Both the position numbers and the translations under genes were made by a program. A stretch of DNA of 64,000 nt from Phycisphaerae bacterium (GTDB lineage Bacteria; Planctomycetota; Phycisphaerae; Phycisphaerales; SM1A02). The stretch spans positions 30,039-94,038 of the forward strand of contig PBAY01000030.1 in NCBI GenBank assembly GCA_002717655.1, given 5' to 3'. The notes below the pieces were generated by a model. The model saw nothing but the letters and a program-made list of their open reading frames with translations. It had not been told where the DNA came from and made no database searches. Positions 33,570 to 42,519 of this stretch are shown in pieces (positions within the stretch are counted from its first letter, which is position 1; each line of letters opens with the position of its first letter).

Positions 33570-34418
33570 ATGACTGATACCAGCAACACCACTGAACTCA
33601 CCCCAACACTTCAAGCAGCAGTTGCTCCGAGCTATACGCTCAGGGTCGTGTTGACTGGTCTCATGTGTCTGGTCCTCGGAGTCTGGGGAATCTATGACTA
33701 TGTATGGGCAATCCCTGCGACGGAAGAGGGCTATCTCCGCGCGGAAATCTGTCGCAATGTCCGCGCGAGCCTTGATGGAATCGCCAATGGTGATGAGGAA
33801 TTGACGACCCCGACAATCATTCTGATTGATGAGAGCCTCGCCTCGCCCCTCGAACTTCCTGAAGATGGAGGCACGACTTCCTGGCAGGATGTGCTTGGGA
33901 CATTTCGAGATGCAATCGAACCACCGAACACCTTGTCGCCAACAGATGTTCCACAGCTTCGCAAAGAAGCCATGGATCTTGCGGACGTACAACTCGTTCC
34001 CTATGCGGGTATCACGGAGCCTTCCAAGTATGACCGGCCAGTGCAGTGGCTGTTCATTCTGTGTCTTCCCTTCGTCCCGTACTACGCCTGGGCATTCTTC
34101 ACGACCAGATCTCGACGATATGAACTTGATGCCGACGGAACACTGCATATGCCTGAAGCAACATGGACATCGGATGAACTGGTCGAGATCGACATGAACC
34201 GTTGGATGGCCAAGTCGATCTGCTGGGTAATCGGCAAGGATGGTGAACGTATCAAACTGGATGCATATGTCTACAAGAAGCTTGATGTGATCATCGGTAT
34301 CATCGCACACAGGCTGCATCCTGAGGCCTGGAACATCGATGCAAGACCAGTCAAGAACAAGACGGATGAGAAGAATGTCTCCGTCTCCGATGGCTCCGAA
34401 GACTCCGAAGTGAACTGA
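33570..34418 (+). CDS. Membrane protein of unknown function upstream of lptB
   Basis: A 282-residue protein with two membrane helices (about residues 24-45 and 159-180), about 115 residues between them, and a C-terminal domain of about 75 residues after DADGTLHMP. That domain (WTSDELVEIDMNRWMAKSI, KIDAYVYKKLDV-like IKLDAYVYKKLDVI) is conserved-looking and resembles bacterial PH-like domains in layout. It ends 5 bp before lptB, so the two are likely co-transcribed. A part in LPS transport is possible but not shown. Confidence 0.65.
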   Translation: MTDTSNTTELTPTLQAAVAPSYTLRVVLTGLMCLVLGVWGIYDYVWAIPATEEGYLRAEICRNVRASLDGIANGDEELTTPTIILIDESLASPLELPEDGGTTSWQDVLGTFRDAIEPPNTLSPTDVPQLRKEAMDLADVQLVPYAGITEPSKYDRPVQWLFILCLPFVPYYAWAFFTTRSRRYELDADGTLHMPEATWTSDELVEIDMNRWMAKSICWVIGKDGERIKLDAYVYKKLDVIIGIIAHRLHPEAWNIDARPVKNKTDEKNVSVSDGSEDSEVN

Positions 34419-34423
34419 TCCTC

Positions 34424-35158
34424 ATGTCGATGCTGCTCGCAGACAATCTCGTGAAGAGCTACAACGGGCGGCGAGTCGTCGACGAGGTCTCCTTTCGTGT
34501 CGAAGAAGGTGAAATTGTCGGCCTGCTTGGTCGCAATGGTGCAGGAAAGACCACATCATTCAGAATGGTGATCGGGATGATCACTCCTGAAGCTGGTGCT
34601 GTTTCCTTCCTCGGCGAAGACGTGACCTATCTGCCCATGTATAAACATGCCAGACGTGGGATGGGATATCTCAGCCAGGAGCCCAGTGTCTTCCAGCGGC
34701 TTTCGGTGCGAAACAATCTCATGGCGATTCTCGAGACCACTTCTCTGGATGCTGCGGCCCGTCGAGAACGTTGCGATGGATTGCTTGAACAATTCGGGCT
34801 GACCGGAAAGCAGCATGACCTGGCCAGAACCTGTTCCGGTGGTGAGCGCCGGCGGCTTGAAATTGCACGAGCCATGATCACTGAACCCAAGTTGCTGCTG
34901 CTTGATGAACCATTCGCAGCTGTTGATCCGCATACGGTCGAGGAACTGCAGTCGGAAGTGAAGAAGCTTGCAAGTGAGGGAATCGCCATCCTGGTGACGG
35001 ATCACAATGTGCAGCAGACACTTCGAATATGCGATCGTGCATACATCCTGCATCAAGGTCGCAACCTTCGAGAAGGTGATCCCAAGTCGATCATCAATGA
35101 TCCGGCGGTTCGTGAAGCCTATCTGGCCTCCACCTTCAGAGGTGATGAGTTCGACTGA
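34424..35158 (+). CDS. lptB: LPS export ABC transporter ATPase LptB
   Basis: A 244-residue ABC ATPase. Walker A is LLGRNGAGKTTS, the Q-loop GYLSQEPSVFQRL, the signature ARTCSGGERRRLEIARA, Walker B KLLLLDEPFAAVDP, and the switch histidine VTDHN. YLSQEPSVFQRLSV and LLDEPFAAVDP are typical of LptB rather than of other ABC ATPases. LptB powers extraction of lipopolysaccharide from the inner membrane with LptFG. Its usual neighbours lptA, lptC, lptF and lptG are absent here. Confidence 0.93.
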   Translation: MSMLLADNLVKSYNGRRVVDEVSFRVEEGEIVGLLGRNGAGKTTSFRMVIGMITPEAGAVSFLGEDVTYLPMYKHARRGMGYLSQEPSVFQRLSVRNNLMAILETTSLDAAARRERCDGLLEQFGLTGKQHDLARTCSGGERRRLEIARAMITEPKLLLLDEPFAAVDPHTVEELQSEVKKLASEGIAILVTDHNVQQTLRICDRAYILHQGRNLREGDPKSIINDPAVREAYLASTFRGDEFD

Positions 35159-35233
35159 GCCATTTGGCAGTCGAATTCAGAGGTTCCTGATCAACTTCGG
35201 ACATGAACGGCGTGCCTTCTGTAAACTCCCTAC

Positions 35234-35764
35234 ATGAGTCACAGGAGTCTTCTCATCGTGATGGTCTGTCTGCCGGTGCTTGCATCAGGCTGCATCCGCA
35301 GAACACTTTCCATCACAAGTACACCATCCGATGCGTTGGTCTGGGTCAACCATCGTGAAGTGGGACGTACCCCCGTCGTCGTCGAGTTCACGCATTATGG
35401 AACCTACGATGTACGCATCGAACGAGAAGGAATGGAACCGGTCCTCACAAGCCGCAAAGCCGCCGCACCGGTATGGGACATGCCTGGGCCGGATCTTGTA
35501 GTTGAGGTGCTCCCGTTTCAGGCGAACAGTCAACTTGAATGGCATTTTGATCTGGAGCCGCGTGACGAGTCACTGCCAGCCTTGGTCAAGCGAGCGAGAG
35601 CATTTCGAACGGAAGCATCCGGAATCGAATCCAATACTGAAACACCCGAAGATGCAGAAGTGGTCAAAATGGACCCTGATTCAGCCCCTGTGATCGAATC
35701 GGGGTCGCCTTCGCAGGAATCATCGGACAATTCAGCCGGATCAGAGAATCCAGCCAGCCCTTGA
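35234..35764 (+). CDS. PEGA-domain lipoprotein
   Basis: A 176-residue lipoprotein (lipobox LASGC). Directly after the anchor is a PEGA domain (ITSTPSDALVWVNHREVGR, then TPVVVEFTHYGTYDVRIE), a small beta domain found on bacterial surface and signalling proteins. The last 60 residues are acidic, Ser/Pro-rich and probably disordered. It follows lptB by 75 bp and may be on the same transcript. Confidence 0.82.
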   Translation: MSHRSLLIVMVCLPVLASGCIRRTLSITSTPSDALVWVNHREVGRTPVVVEFTHYGTYDVRIEREGMEPVLTSRKAAAPVWDMPGPDLVVEVLPFQANSQLEWHFDLEPRDESLPALVKRARAFRTEASGIESNTETPEDAEVVKMDPDSAPVIESGSPSQESSDNSAGSENPASP

Positions 35765-35829
35765 GTGCATACTGTGGCATGAGTTGGTCATTGCTTCGCC
35801 TGATTACCCCGATTTTGTGAGTTCCCGCC

Positions 35830-36741
35830 ATGTTGATGACGAGTTGTCTGGTCTTGTCGCTGGCTCTTGCTGTTCAAGAGGAAATCCCTCAGGAGCAGCC
35901 CGATACGCTTGCGCCATCTAAAGAAACAGTACCGGAATCCGTTGAATCCACTACGCAGCGCAGCACGGCTGACGCCCGTCAGAGTCTTCAAGGCGAAGGA
36001 CTTTCGGAAAAGAGTGAACCTGCTGCACTCTGGGACCAATTGCTCAAGACCACAGCCGCACTGATCGCTCAACAACAGGAGTTGGCCCAAACCAGGCTTG
36101 AACTCTCGGGAATCAAACGGGAACTTGCCGATCTCAGACAGTTCATTCTTGATCATGACACCTATGGCTCCGATTTCTCCTCGTATGCCAAGATGCTTGA
36201 AGAAACCCGTCGCCAAAGAAGAGCTGCGGCAGCCAAGGCGCAGCGTGAGAAGGAAGCGGCTGAACGCAAGAGACGGGAAGAGAACCGAAAACGACTTGAT
36301 GCGGCAAAGGGACGCAAGCAACTTGAGAAGCTCTATGACGATCGTGGTTTCGCTCCGATCGGGCAGGATGTCTATTCTTCCCGTGCCGCGTTCTTCTATG
36401 GTCCAAGAACCGGTGAAGATGGAAAGACCATCCAGTACCGTCCGGACAGATTCGGTCGACTCACACCGGTCACCGTTTCGAACCAGTCGGAACTCGATTA
36501 TTCGATGATGACCATTTCGGGCAGCGTTCTTAATGGAAGCAAAGCAATCAGGTCAATCGGTGTCGCCTACACCTTCTTCGATGAAAATGGAAATCAGGTC
36601 GGCGCAGAGATCGTCGAGATTCAGAATGCCAGACCAAATGTTCCATATCCGTTCACCAAGAAGATCGACATGGCGCTGAACAGACCATTTGCTTCGCATT
36701 CGACTTATGTGCTCTACGCAGATGTGGCGGCAACACCCTGA
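35830..36741 (+). CDS. Exported coiled-coil protein
   Basis: A 303-residue protein with a short N-terminal signal, a Pro/Glu/Ser-rich linker and a long charged coiled coil at about residues 65-175 (LAQTRLELSGIKRELADLR, RRAAAAKAQREKEAAERKR). A C-terminal beta-rich domain of about 120 residues follows (YSMMTISGSVLNGSKAIRS, IGVAYTFFDENGNQVG), resembling FxLYD-type domains that measure strand order in secreted proteins. No certain family. Confidence 0.65.
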   Translation: MLMTSCLVLSLALAVQEEIPQEQPDTLAPSKETVPESVESTTQRSTADARQSLQGEGLSEKSEPAALWDQLLKTTAALIAQQQELAQTRLELSGIKRELADLRQFILDHDTYGSDFSSYAKMLEETRRQRRAAAAKAQREKEAAERKRREENRKRLDAAKGRKQLEKLYDDRGFAPIGQDVYSSRAAFFYGPRTGEDGKTIQYRPDRFGRLTPVTVSNQSELDYSMMTISGSVLNGSKAIRSIGVAYTFFDENGNQVGAEIVEIQNARPNVPYPFTKKIDMALNRPFASHSTYVLYADVAATP

Positions 36742-36824
36742 ACCTCGAACAGCCACAACTCGGTAATCCCGACCCTCGCTCACGACAGCACAGTCGTTCC
36801 GCTGGAGAACGTCCACGATCGTTG

Positions 36825-37184
36825 ATGCCGGTCATCATCATCGTCGTGGCGGTACTGATCTTGATCTGGTCCATCTGGTCCAATCGACAGGCGAAATTGA
36901 ATGTTGCACGGAATCTCGAAACGATGGTCATGAATGTCTGTCAGGGGAAGCCGCCACCAGCTGCGATCCGCTGGGCCAACCCGATGGTCAAGGACGCCTT
37001 CATGAGCTCATTGGACACACTTTGTGAAGCGGCCTCGGAATCGATCTCAGTTGGCGTGTTCGAGCTTGAGACCGAGAACATGCTTGAGGCAAGAGTGGGT
37101 AACGCAGGCGTGATCATGATGACGCTCCAGATCGAGTACGTGAGCTCCAGTGCAATCATCGTCAAAGGTTGGTCCAGCGAGTAA
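36825..37184 (+). CDS. Small single-helix membrane protein
   Basis: A 119-residue protein with one N-terminal membrane helix and a 95-residue soluble domain that looks alpha-beta (ARVGNAGVIMMTLQIEY). The frame is open further upstream to a CTG at 36738 that overlaps the previous stop, adding a polar 29-residue N-terminus (ending GERPRSL); TTG at 36822 is another candidate. None of the starts has a good ribosome site, so the N-terminus is unsure. Function not recognised. Confidence 0.6.
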   Translation: MPVIIIVVAVLILIWSIWSNRQAKLNVARNLETMVMNVCQGKPPPAAIRWANPMVKDAFMSSLDTLCEAASESISVGVFELETENMLEARVGNAGVIMMTLQIEYVSSSAIIVKGWSSE

Positions 37185-37234
37185 TCTGTCCTTCTTTCCC
37201 GACTTCCCTGCAAGAACAAGAGGATGTGCACCCC

Positions 37235-38179
37235 ATGGATGTCTGGCTCAACGGAGAGATCGTTCCTGAAACCGAGGCCCAGATCTCGGTCTTCGACAGT
37301 GGTATTCAACATGCTGTCGGACTGTTCGAGACGATGACCGCACAACATGCACGTGTGTTCCGTGTCCAGGAACACACACAGCTGCTTGTTGATTCAGCCA
37401 GATCACTGTTGATGTCGAACCGACTGCAGGCGGGGCCCCTTGCTGAAGCATGTGAGCAGCTTCTGGCTCACAATGCCATGTCGGAAGCCAGAGTCAGGCT
37501 CACGGTGACTGGCGGAAACATGAACATGCTCAACAATTCGGGTGATGGACATGTTGATCCAACCATCTTGATCGTGGCACAACCTCCGACTGATTATCCA
37601 GCCATGTTCTTTTCTCAAGGTGTCGAGGTTTCGATTGCCGCCGGACGTGAAAACCCATGGACGCCCATGGCGGGGCACAAGACGCTGAACTACTGGCCTC
37701 GTATTCATGCACTCCAGATGGCTGGCATGGTCGGCACCAGTGAGGCACTTTGGCTTGATCCTGCTGCTAATCTGACCTGTGGTTGTGTCAGCAATATCTT
37801 CATTGTCCGTGATGGAAAGCTGATTACACCGCCAGCTCGGGGTGAGGAGCCTGAAGGATCGGGACCATCACCAGTGCGACCAGGGATCACCCGAGCTGTC
37901 ACGATGGAATGTGCCGAAGCGGCTGGCATTGAATGTGAGACTGCTTCGATCAGCGTTGATGAGTTGCTTGCCTCGCAGGAGGTCTTTCTCACAAACTCCA
38001 GCTGGCAGCTGCTGCCGGTGAAGGGGCTCAGGCTTCAGGTTCGTGGAGAAGATGGAGAGCCGGCCATGCAATCACATCCCATCGGAGACGGAGCCGTAGG
38101 GCCGGTAGCCGGTCAACTTCGACGTGATCTTCTGGACCTGATCGATCAAGAAACCCGCGATCTGCCAGCAGACCGGTAG
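37235..38179 (+). CDS. Class IV aminotransferase (BCAT / aminodeoxychorismate lyase type)
   Basis: A 314-residue PLP enzyme of fold type IV. The opening WLNGEIVPETEAQISVFD with GLFETM, the PLP lysine in MAGHKTLNYWPR, and the phosphate-binding TCGCVSNIFIVRDGKLITP and RPGITRAVTMECAEAAGIE are all expected. Branched-chain aminotransferase, D-amino acid aminotransferase and ADC lyase share these, and the sequence does not settle which. A 13-residue insert around GEEPEGSGPSP is unusual. The ATG at 37235 matches the family start. Confidence 0.85.
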   Translation: MDVWLNGEIVPETEAQISVFDSGIQHAVGLFETMTAQHARVFRVQEHTQLLVDSARSLLMSNRLQAGPLAEACEQLLAHNAMSEARVRLTVTGGNMNMLNNSGDGHVDPTILIVAQPPTDYPAMFFSQGVEVSIAAGRENPWTPMAGHKTLNYWPRIHALQMAGMVGTSEALWLDPAANLTCGCVSNIFIVRDGKLITPPARGEEPEGSGPSPVRPGITRAVTMECAEAAGIECETASISVDELLASQEVFLTNSSWQLLPVKGLRLQVRGEDGEPAMQSHPIGDGAVGPVAGQLRRDLLDLIDQETRDLPADR

Positions 38180-38187
38180 AAGTGGCT

Positions 38188-38514
38188 TCAATCTCGATTG
38201 ATGACACGGACATTCCGTCGTCCATGCTCCGGAGATTTACTGGTTGAGAACCGGCTGACAACCCAATTGATGCTCATGAGCACCGAGAAGACCACTGCCG
38301 CTGCCACCGTAGCCAGAAGAAGCAGAAGCAGGATGGGGATGCCGATGATGATCAGGAAGGTCAGAACAGCGGCTCTGGTTGCCCAATTGGGTTGTCTTCT
38401 TGCCGCCTGAAAGGCCTCGGCCATCCGGTCACTGCCGAAATTGATGAACTGCACCCGGGGTCCCCGAGGTTGAGGACCTCCAGTGCCGGCACCAGACTGG
38501 TTTCCATTCTCCAT
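38188..38514 (-). CDS. Small membrane protein
   Basis: A 108-residue protein with a polar Gly/Pro-rich N-terminus, then a long hydrophobic region at about residues 48-85 (one long or two short helices, GIPILLLLLLATVAAAVV), and a basic tail. It is convergent with the aminotransferase gene (8 bp apart) and divergent from dnaE. Function unknown. Confidence 0.6.
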   Translation of the reverse strand: MENGNQSGAGTGGPQPRGPRVQFINFGSDRMAEAFQAARRQPNWATRAAVLTFLIIIGIPILLLLLLATVAAAVVFSVLMSINWVVSRFSTSKSPEHGRRNVRVINRD

Positions 38515-38611
38515 CCACAGATCATACCCATCGAGTCCCGCATTCTCTCCAGTCAGGAGATCGGTATTTCATTCACATTGGGCTGAGGTATGATCGGGGA
38601 ACAGGAGCAGG

Positions 38612-41600
38612 ATGCTGAAAGAGACCATGAGCAACGACGCGATTCAGGGATTCGTTCATCTCCACCTTCATACGGAATACTCCCTTCTTGATGGCGGCAA
38701 CCGTATTCGCCCCCTCATGAAGCAGGTTGCCGAATTGGGGATGGATGCCGTCGCCATTACCGACCATGGCAACCTGTTCGGCTGTGTCGAGTTCTATCGA
38801 GAAGCCAAGGCGGCAGGCATCAAGCCGATTCTCGGTATCGAGGCCTATGTCGCCCCTGGTGACCGACGAAATCGTGTCAAGACCGGTGGCAAGGATGGTG
38901 GATATCACCTGGTGCTGCTTGCTGAAAATCAGGAGGGTTGGGCCAATCTCATGAAGCTCAACTCGGATGCCTATCTGAACGGCTTCTATCACAAGCCTCG
39001 CATGGATGCGGAAACCCTCGAGTCCTGGGGTGATGGTTTGATCGCCATCAATGGTCACCTTGGCAGTTCACTGGCCCACCATCTGGTGCAGTTTGAACAG
39101 ACCGGGAATGAAGGGCATTGGAATGAAGCGGTCAAGGAAGCGAAATGGCACAAGAAGACCTTCGGAACCAATGAATCCGGCGATCCATGTTTCTTCATTG
39201 AACTGCAGCGCAACAGTGTCTCGGATCAGGATGCCATCAACCCGCATCTGATTCGCATGGCGAAGGAACTGGATATTCCTCTGGTCTGCGACAACGATGC
39301 GCACTTCCTCAGACGTGAGGATCATGAGATTCACGACACGCTCTGCTGCATTTCCATGGGCAAGAACCGGGATGATGCCAATCGTCTTCAATACCCAAGA
39401 GAAATCTATGTCAAGCCGCCCGAAGACATGCGGGCATTGTTTGAAGATCTGCCTGAAGCCGTGGACAACACGGTTCGAATCGCAGACCGTTGTGAAGTCG
39501 ATCTGGATTTTGAAGCCAATCATGCGCCCGTCGTCCGTGTCACAGGACCAAGGAAGAAGCCCAAGTACAAGGATGGGGATCTCACCGAGTGGTTCAATGC
39601 CTGGTGTGATCAGTTCGAGCTGCATCCATGGGATGCTCAGGATGAAGGAGATCTCGATGAGGCGAAACTGCAGGCGGATTGTGATCTCGCACTTCGAAAT
39701 CTTTGTGAAGCTGGTCTGATCTGGCGATACGGTCCCGATGGCATCACACCTGAAATCAGGGCAAGATGCGATCGTGAACTGAAGATTCTTTCGGACAAGC
39801 TGATCAGTGCCTACTTCCTGATCGTGTGGGACTTCGTGAACTGGGCGCGTCAACGGGGCATCCCAGCCTGTGCCCGTGGCAGCGGTGTGGGAACCATGGT
39901 GGGGTATGTGCTGGGTCTTTCCAATGCATGTCCGGAACGCTACGGACTTCTCTTCGAACGATTCACGGATCCTGATCGAAGTGAATACCCGGATATCGAC
40001 ATCGACATCTGTCAGGATGGTCGAGGGGAAGTCATTCGATATGTACGTGAGAAATATGGACATGTCGCCCAGATCATCACGTTTGGCCGATTGAAAGCCC
40101 GTGCTGCCATCAAGGATGTTGCACGAGTACACGGTCTGCTGCCTCAGGAAGGACAACGGCTCGCCAATCTGGTCCCGAATGAATTGAATATCACGATTGA
40201 TGATGCGAAACAGAAATCAGATGAATTCCGGACAGAGTACGAGCGCAATGCCGCATCCCGTGCAGTCATTGATGCAGCCGAGCAACTTGAAGACCATGCT
40301 CGACACAGTGGCGTACATGCAGCCGGAGTCGTCGTCGCAACTCAACCACTTGATACGATCGTTCCTCTTTGCAAGGCCTCCGGCTCGGATGACATCGTCA
40401 CACAATGGGATGGCCCGACCTGCGAAGAGGTCGGCCTTCTCAAGATGGATTTCCTCGGGCTCAGGACACTTTCGACACTTGAGTTGGCCAAGCAGCACAT
40501 CCGCGCAACACTTGATGATGATGTGATCTGGGAAACAGTCGGAAAGACTCCGGGGTCAGGGCCGCATCCACTTGATCTTGATCGTCTTGTCTTCGATGAC
40601 AATCAGGTCTTCAACCTTTTCCGACGGGGCGAGACCGCGGGTGTCTTCCAGTTTGAATCCGGTGGCATGCGACAGCTGCTGCAGCAGATGAAACCCGACC
40701 GTCTTGAGGATCTCATTGCTGCCAATGCGCTGTACAGACCTGGTCCGATGGAACTGATTGATGAATACTGTGCCCGCAAGCACGGCACCTCGCCGGTACC
40801 TGAAGTCCAGCCGATCGTCGATGCACTGACAGCTGAAACCTATGGAATCATGGTGTATCAGGAACAGGTGATGCAGATCGTCCACCAGCTCGGTGACGTT
40901 CCGCTTCGTGATGCCTACACGCTGATCAAGGCCATCAGCAAGAAGAAGGTCAAGGTCATCGATGCCAATCGTGCGGTATTCATGGAAGGTGCCGTGAAGA
41001 AGGGAATGAATGAAGCTGAGGCGAAGAACCTCTTCGATCTGATCCTGAAGTTCGCGGGGTATGGCTTCAACAAATCGCATTCAACTGGATACGCGATCAT
41101 TGCGTACCAGACGGCCTATCTCAAGACCTATTTCCCCGTGCAGTACATGGCTGCCGTGCTGACTTTCGAGTCGCAGGCCAAGAAGACCGAGGACTGGGCG
41201 CCTTATCTCGAGGAATGCCGGCAGACGCGATATCCCGATGACACCGAAGCAGATCCACATGTGGGAATCGATGTCTGGCCACCGGATATCAACGAATCGG
41301 ATGCGACCTTCACCGTCGTCTATGAATCCGATGAGCCTCATGATGCCAGGCATGGACGAATTCGCTTTGGACTCTCCGCCATCAAAGGTGTTGGACGTGC
41401 CGCCATTGATGCCATCATCGAGGTACGCAAGGAGCATCCCTTCAGTTCCCTGCATGATCTGTGCTGCATGGTGCCACCCAAGGCGGTGAACCGTGCAACG
41501 CTGGAATCACTCGTGAAGAGTGGCGCTCTGGACTCTCTGCATGGAGGTCACCAGCGAGCGCCGATGATTGCTGCGCTGGAAGCAGCCCTTAAATTCGGAC

Positions 41601-42439
41601 AACGTGAAGCACGTGACCGTGAACAGGGCCAAGGCAATCTCTTCGGTGGGGGAGATACTCCGGCAGCCGTGGAGGAACTCGAGCCAACACCGTTGCCTTC
41701 AACACCGCCCTGGTCGAAGCTGGAAACGCTCGGGTATGAACGTGAAGTTCTGGGATTCCATGTTTCAGGCCATCCCATTGACGAGTTTGCGCGACTGGTC
41801 AGACCATTGGCCTCGGCAACGCTTGGCGAACTGAGTCTGCATCGATCAGAGACACCTGTAATCGTCGCTGGAATGATTTCCTCGCTTCGATACCACACCA
41901 TGACCAAAGGACGTTCTGCAGGCAGTCGCATGGCGATGATCGAACTGCAGGATCGACTGAGCCGAGTGGAAGCCGTGATCTTCGCAGAGTCATTTGCGAA
42001 ATATGGCGATCTGGTGCAACCCAATGAAGTAGTTGTCGCCATCGGGAGAGTCGATGATCGACGTGGTGAAACCCAGGTCATCATTGAACGGTTGCTGAAG
42101 CCTGACGAAGCTTCGGCCTTTCTTGCCGAGTCCGTGGAGCTGGATATCCATGACGATGATCAGCTTTCAATCGAACAGCGCATTCGCGATGTAACCGGCC
42201 AGCTCAAACAGGCTGGGGGAGCCCGGACTTCCGATGGGGCCAGTCCAGCTTCGGTCTATGTACGCCTGTTCCGACCTGAAGGCGTGGTTCGTCTTCAGAC
42301 GAATCTCAAGGTCATCTTCCGCAGGGATCTGATCGATCAACTTGCTGTAACACTTGGGGGCGAAAATAGAATTCGAATCAATGCGATGTCCCCAACCACC
42401 GTATTGCCGCCACGAAAGCGTCGATACGGCAAGCGATAG
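38612..42439 (+). CDS. dnaE: DNA polymerase III alpha subunit
   Basis: A 1275-residue replicative polymerase. It has an N-terminal PHP domain (FVHLHLHTEYSLLDGG, AVAITDHGNLFG), the palm with catalytic aspartates in PDIDIDICQDGRGEVIRY, the family phrases RGSGVGTMVGYVLGL and GFNKSHSTGYAIIAYQTAY, and an OB-fold near residue 1080. It is about 100 residues longer than E. coli DnaE, with an insert around residues 325-375 (KKPKYKDGDLTEWFNAW and an acidic helix). The start at 38612 has AGGAG 4 bases upstream; 38627 is an alternative. Confidence 0.97.
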   Translation: MLKETMSNDAIQGFVHLHLHTEYSLLDGGNRIRPLMKQVAELGMDAVAITDHGNLFGCVEFYREAKAAGIKPILGIEAYVAPGDRRNRVKTGGKDGGYHLVLLAENQEGWANLMKLNSDAYLNGFYHKPRMDAETLESWGDGLIAINGHLGSSLAHHLVQFEQTGNEGHWNEAVKEAKWHKKTFGTNESGDPCFFIELQRNSVSDQDAINPHLIRMAKELDIPLVCDNDAHFLRREDHEIHDTLCCISMGKNRDDANRLQYPREIYVKPPEDMRALFEDLPEAVDNTVRIADRCEVDLDFEANHAPVVRVTGPRKKPKYKDGDLTEWFNAWCDQFELHPWDAQDEGDLDEAKLQADCDLALRNLCEAGLIWRYGPDGITPEIRARCDRELKILSDKLISAYFLIVWDFVNWARQRGIPACARGSGVGTMVGYVLGLSNACPERYGLLFERFTDPDRSEYPDIDIDICQDGRGEVIRYVREKYGHVAQIITFGRLKARAAIKDVARVHGLLPQEGQRLANLVPNELNITIDDAKQKSDEFRTEYERNAASRAVIDAAEQLEDHARHSGVHAAGVVVATQPLDTIVPLCKASGSDDIVTQWDGPTCEEVGLLKMDFLGLRTLSTLELAKQHIRATLDDDVIWETVGKTPGSGPHPLDLDRLVFDDNQVFNLFRRGETAGVFQFESGGMRQLLQQMKPDRLEDLIAANALYRPGPMELIDEYCARKHGTSPVPEVQPIVDALTAETYGIMVYQEQVMQIVHQLGDVPLRDAYTLIKAISKKKVKVIDANRAVFMEGAVKKGMNEAEAKNLFDLILKFAGYGFNKSHSTGYAIIAYQTAYLKTYFPVQYMAAVLTFESQAKKTEDWAPYLEECRQTRYPDDTEADPHVGIDVWPPDINESDATFTVVYESDEPHDARHGRIRFGLSAIKGVGRAAIDAIIEVRKEHPFSSLHDLCCMVPPKAVNRATLESLVKSGALDSLHGGHQRAPMIAALEAALKFGQREARDREQGQGNLFGGGDTPAAVEELEPTPLPSTPPWSKLETLGYEREVLGFHVSGHPIDEFARLVRPLASATLGELSLHRSETPVIVAGMISSLRYHTMTKGRSAGSRMAMIELQDRLSRVEAVIFAESFAKYGDLVQPNEVVVAIGRVDDRRGETQVIIERLLKPDEASAFLAESVELDIHDDDQLSIEQRIRDVTGQLKQAGGARTSDGASPASVYVRLFRPEGVVRLQTNLKVIFRRDLIDQLAVTLGGENRIRINAMSPTTVLPPRKRRYGKR

Positions 42440-42449
42440 GGCGGACATG

Positions 42450-42481
42450 AAAAGACCGCCCGAACTTTCGTTCGAGCGGTC
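42450..42481 (-). terminator. Intrinsic terminator of the receiver-GAF gene
   Basis: Read on the minus strand, an 11-bp stem with one C-A mismatch and a short loop is followed by TTTT (plus-strand AAAAG at 42450-42454). It lies about 40 bases after the stop of the minus-strand gene and may also stop dnaE transcripts. Confidence 0.75.
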
Positions 42482-42519
42482 ATCCCCTCCAATTCATGGA
42501 ATAGCCCCGGCAGCACGGA

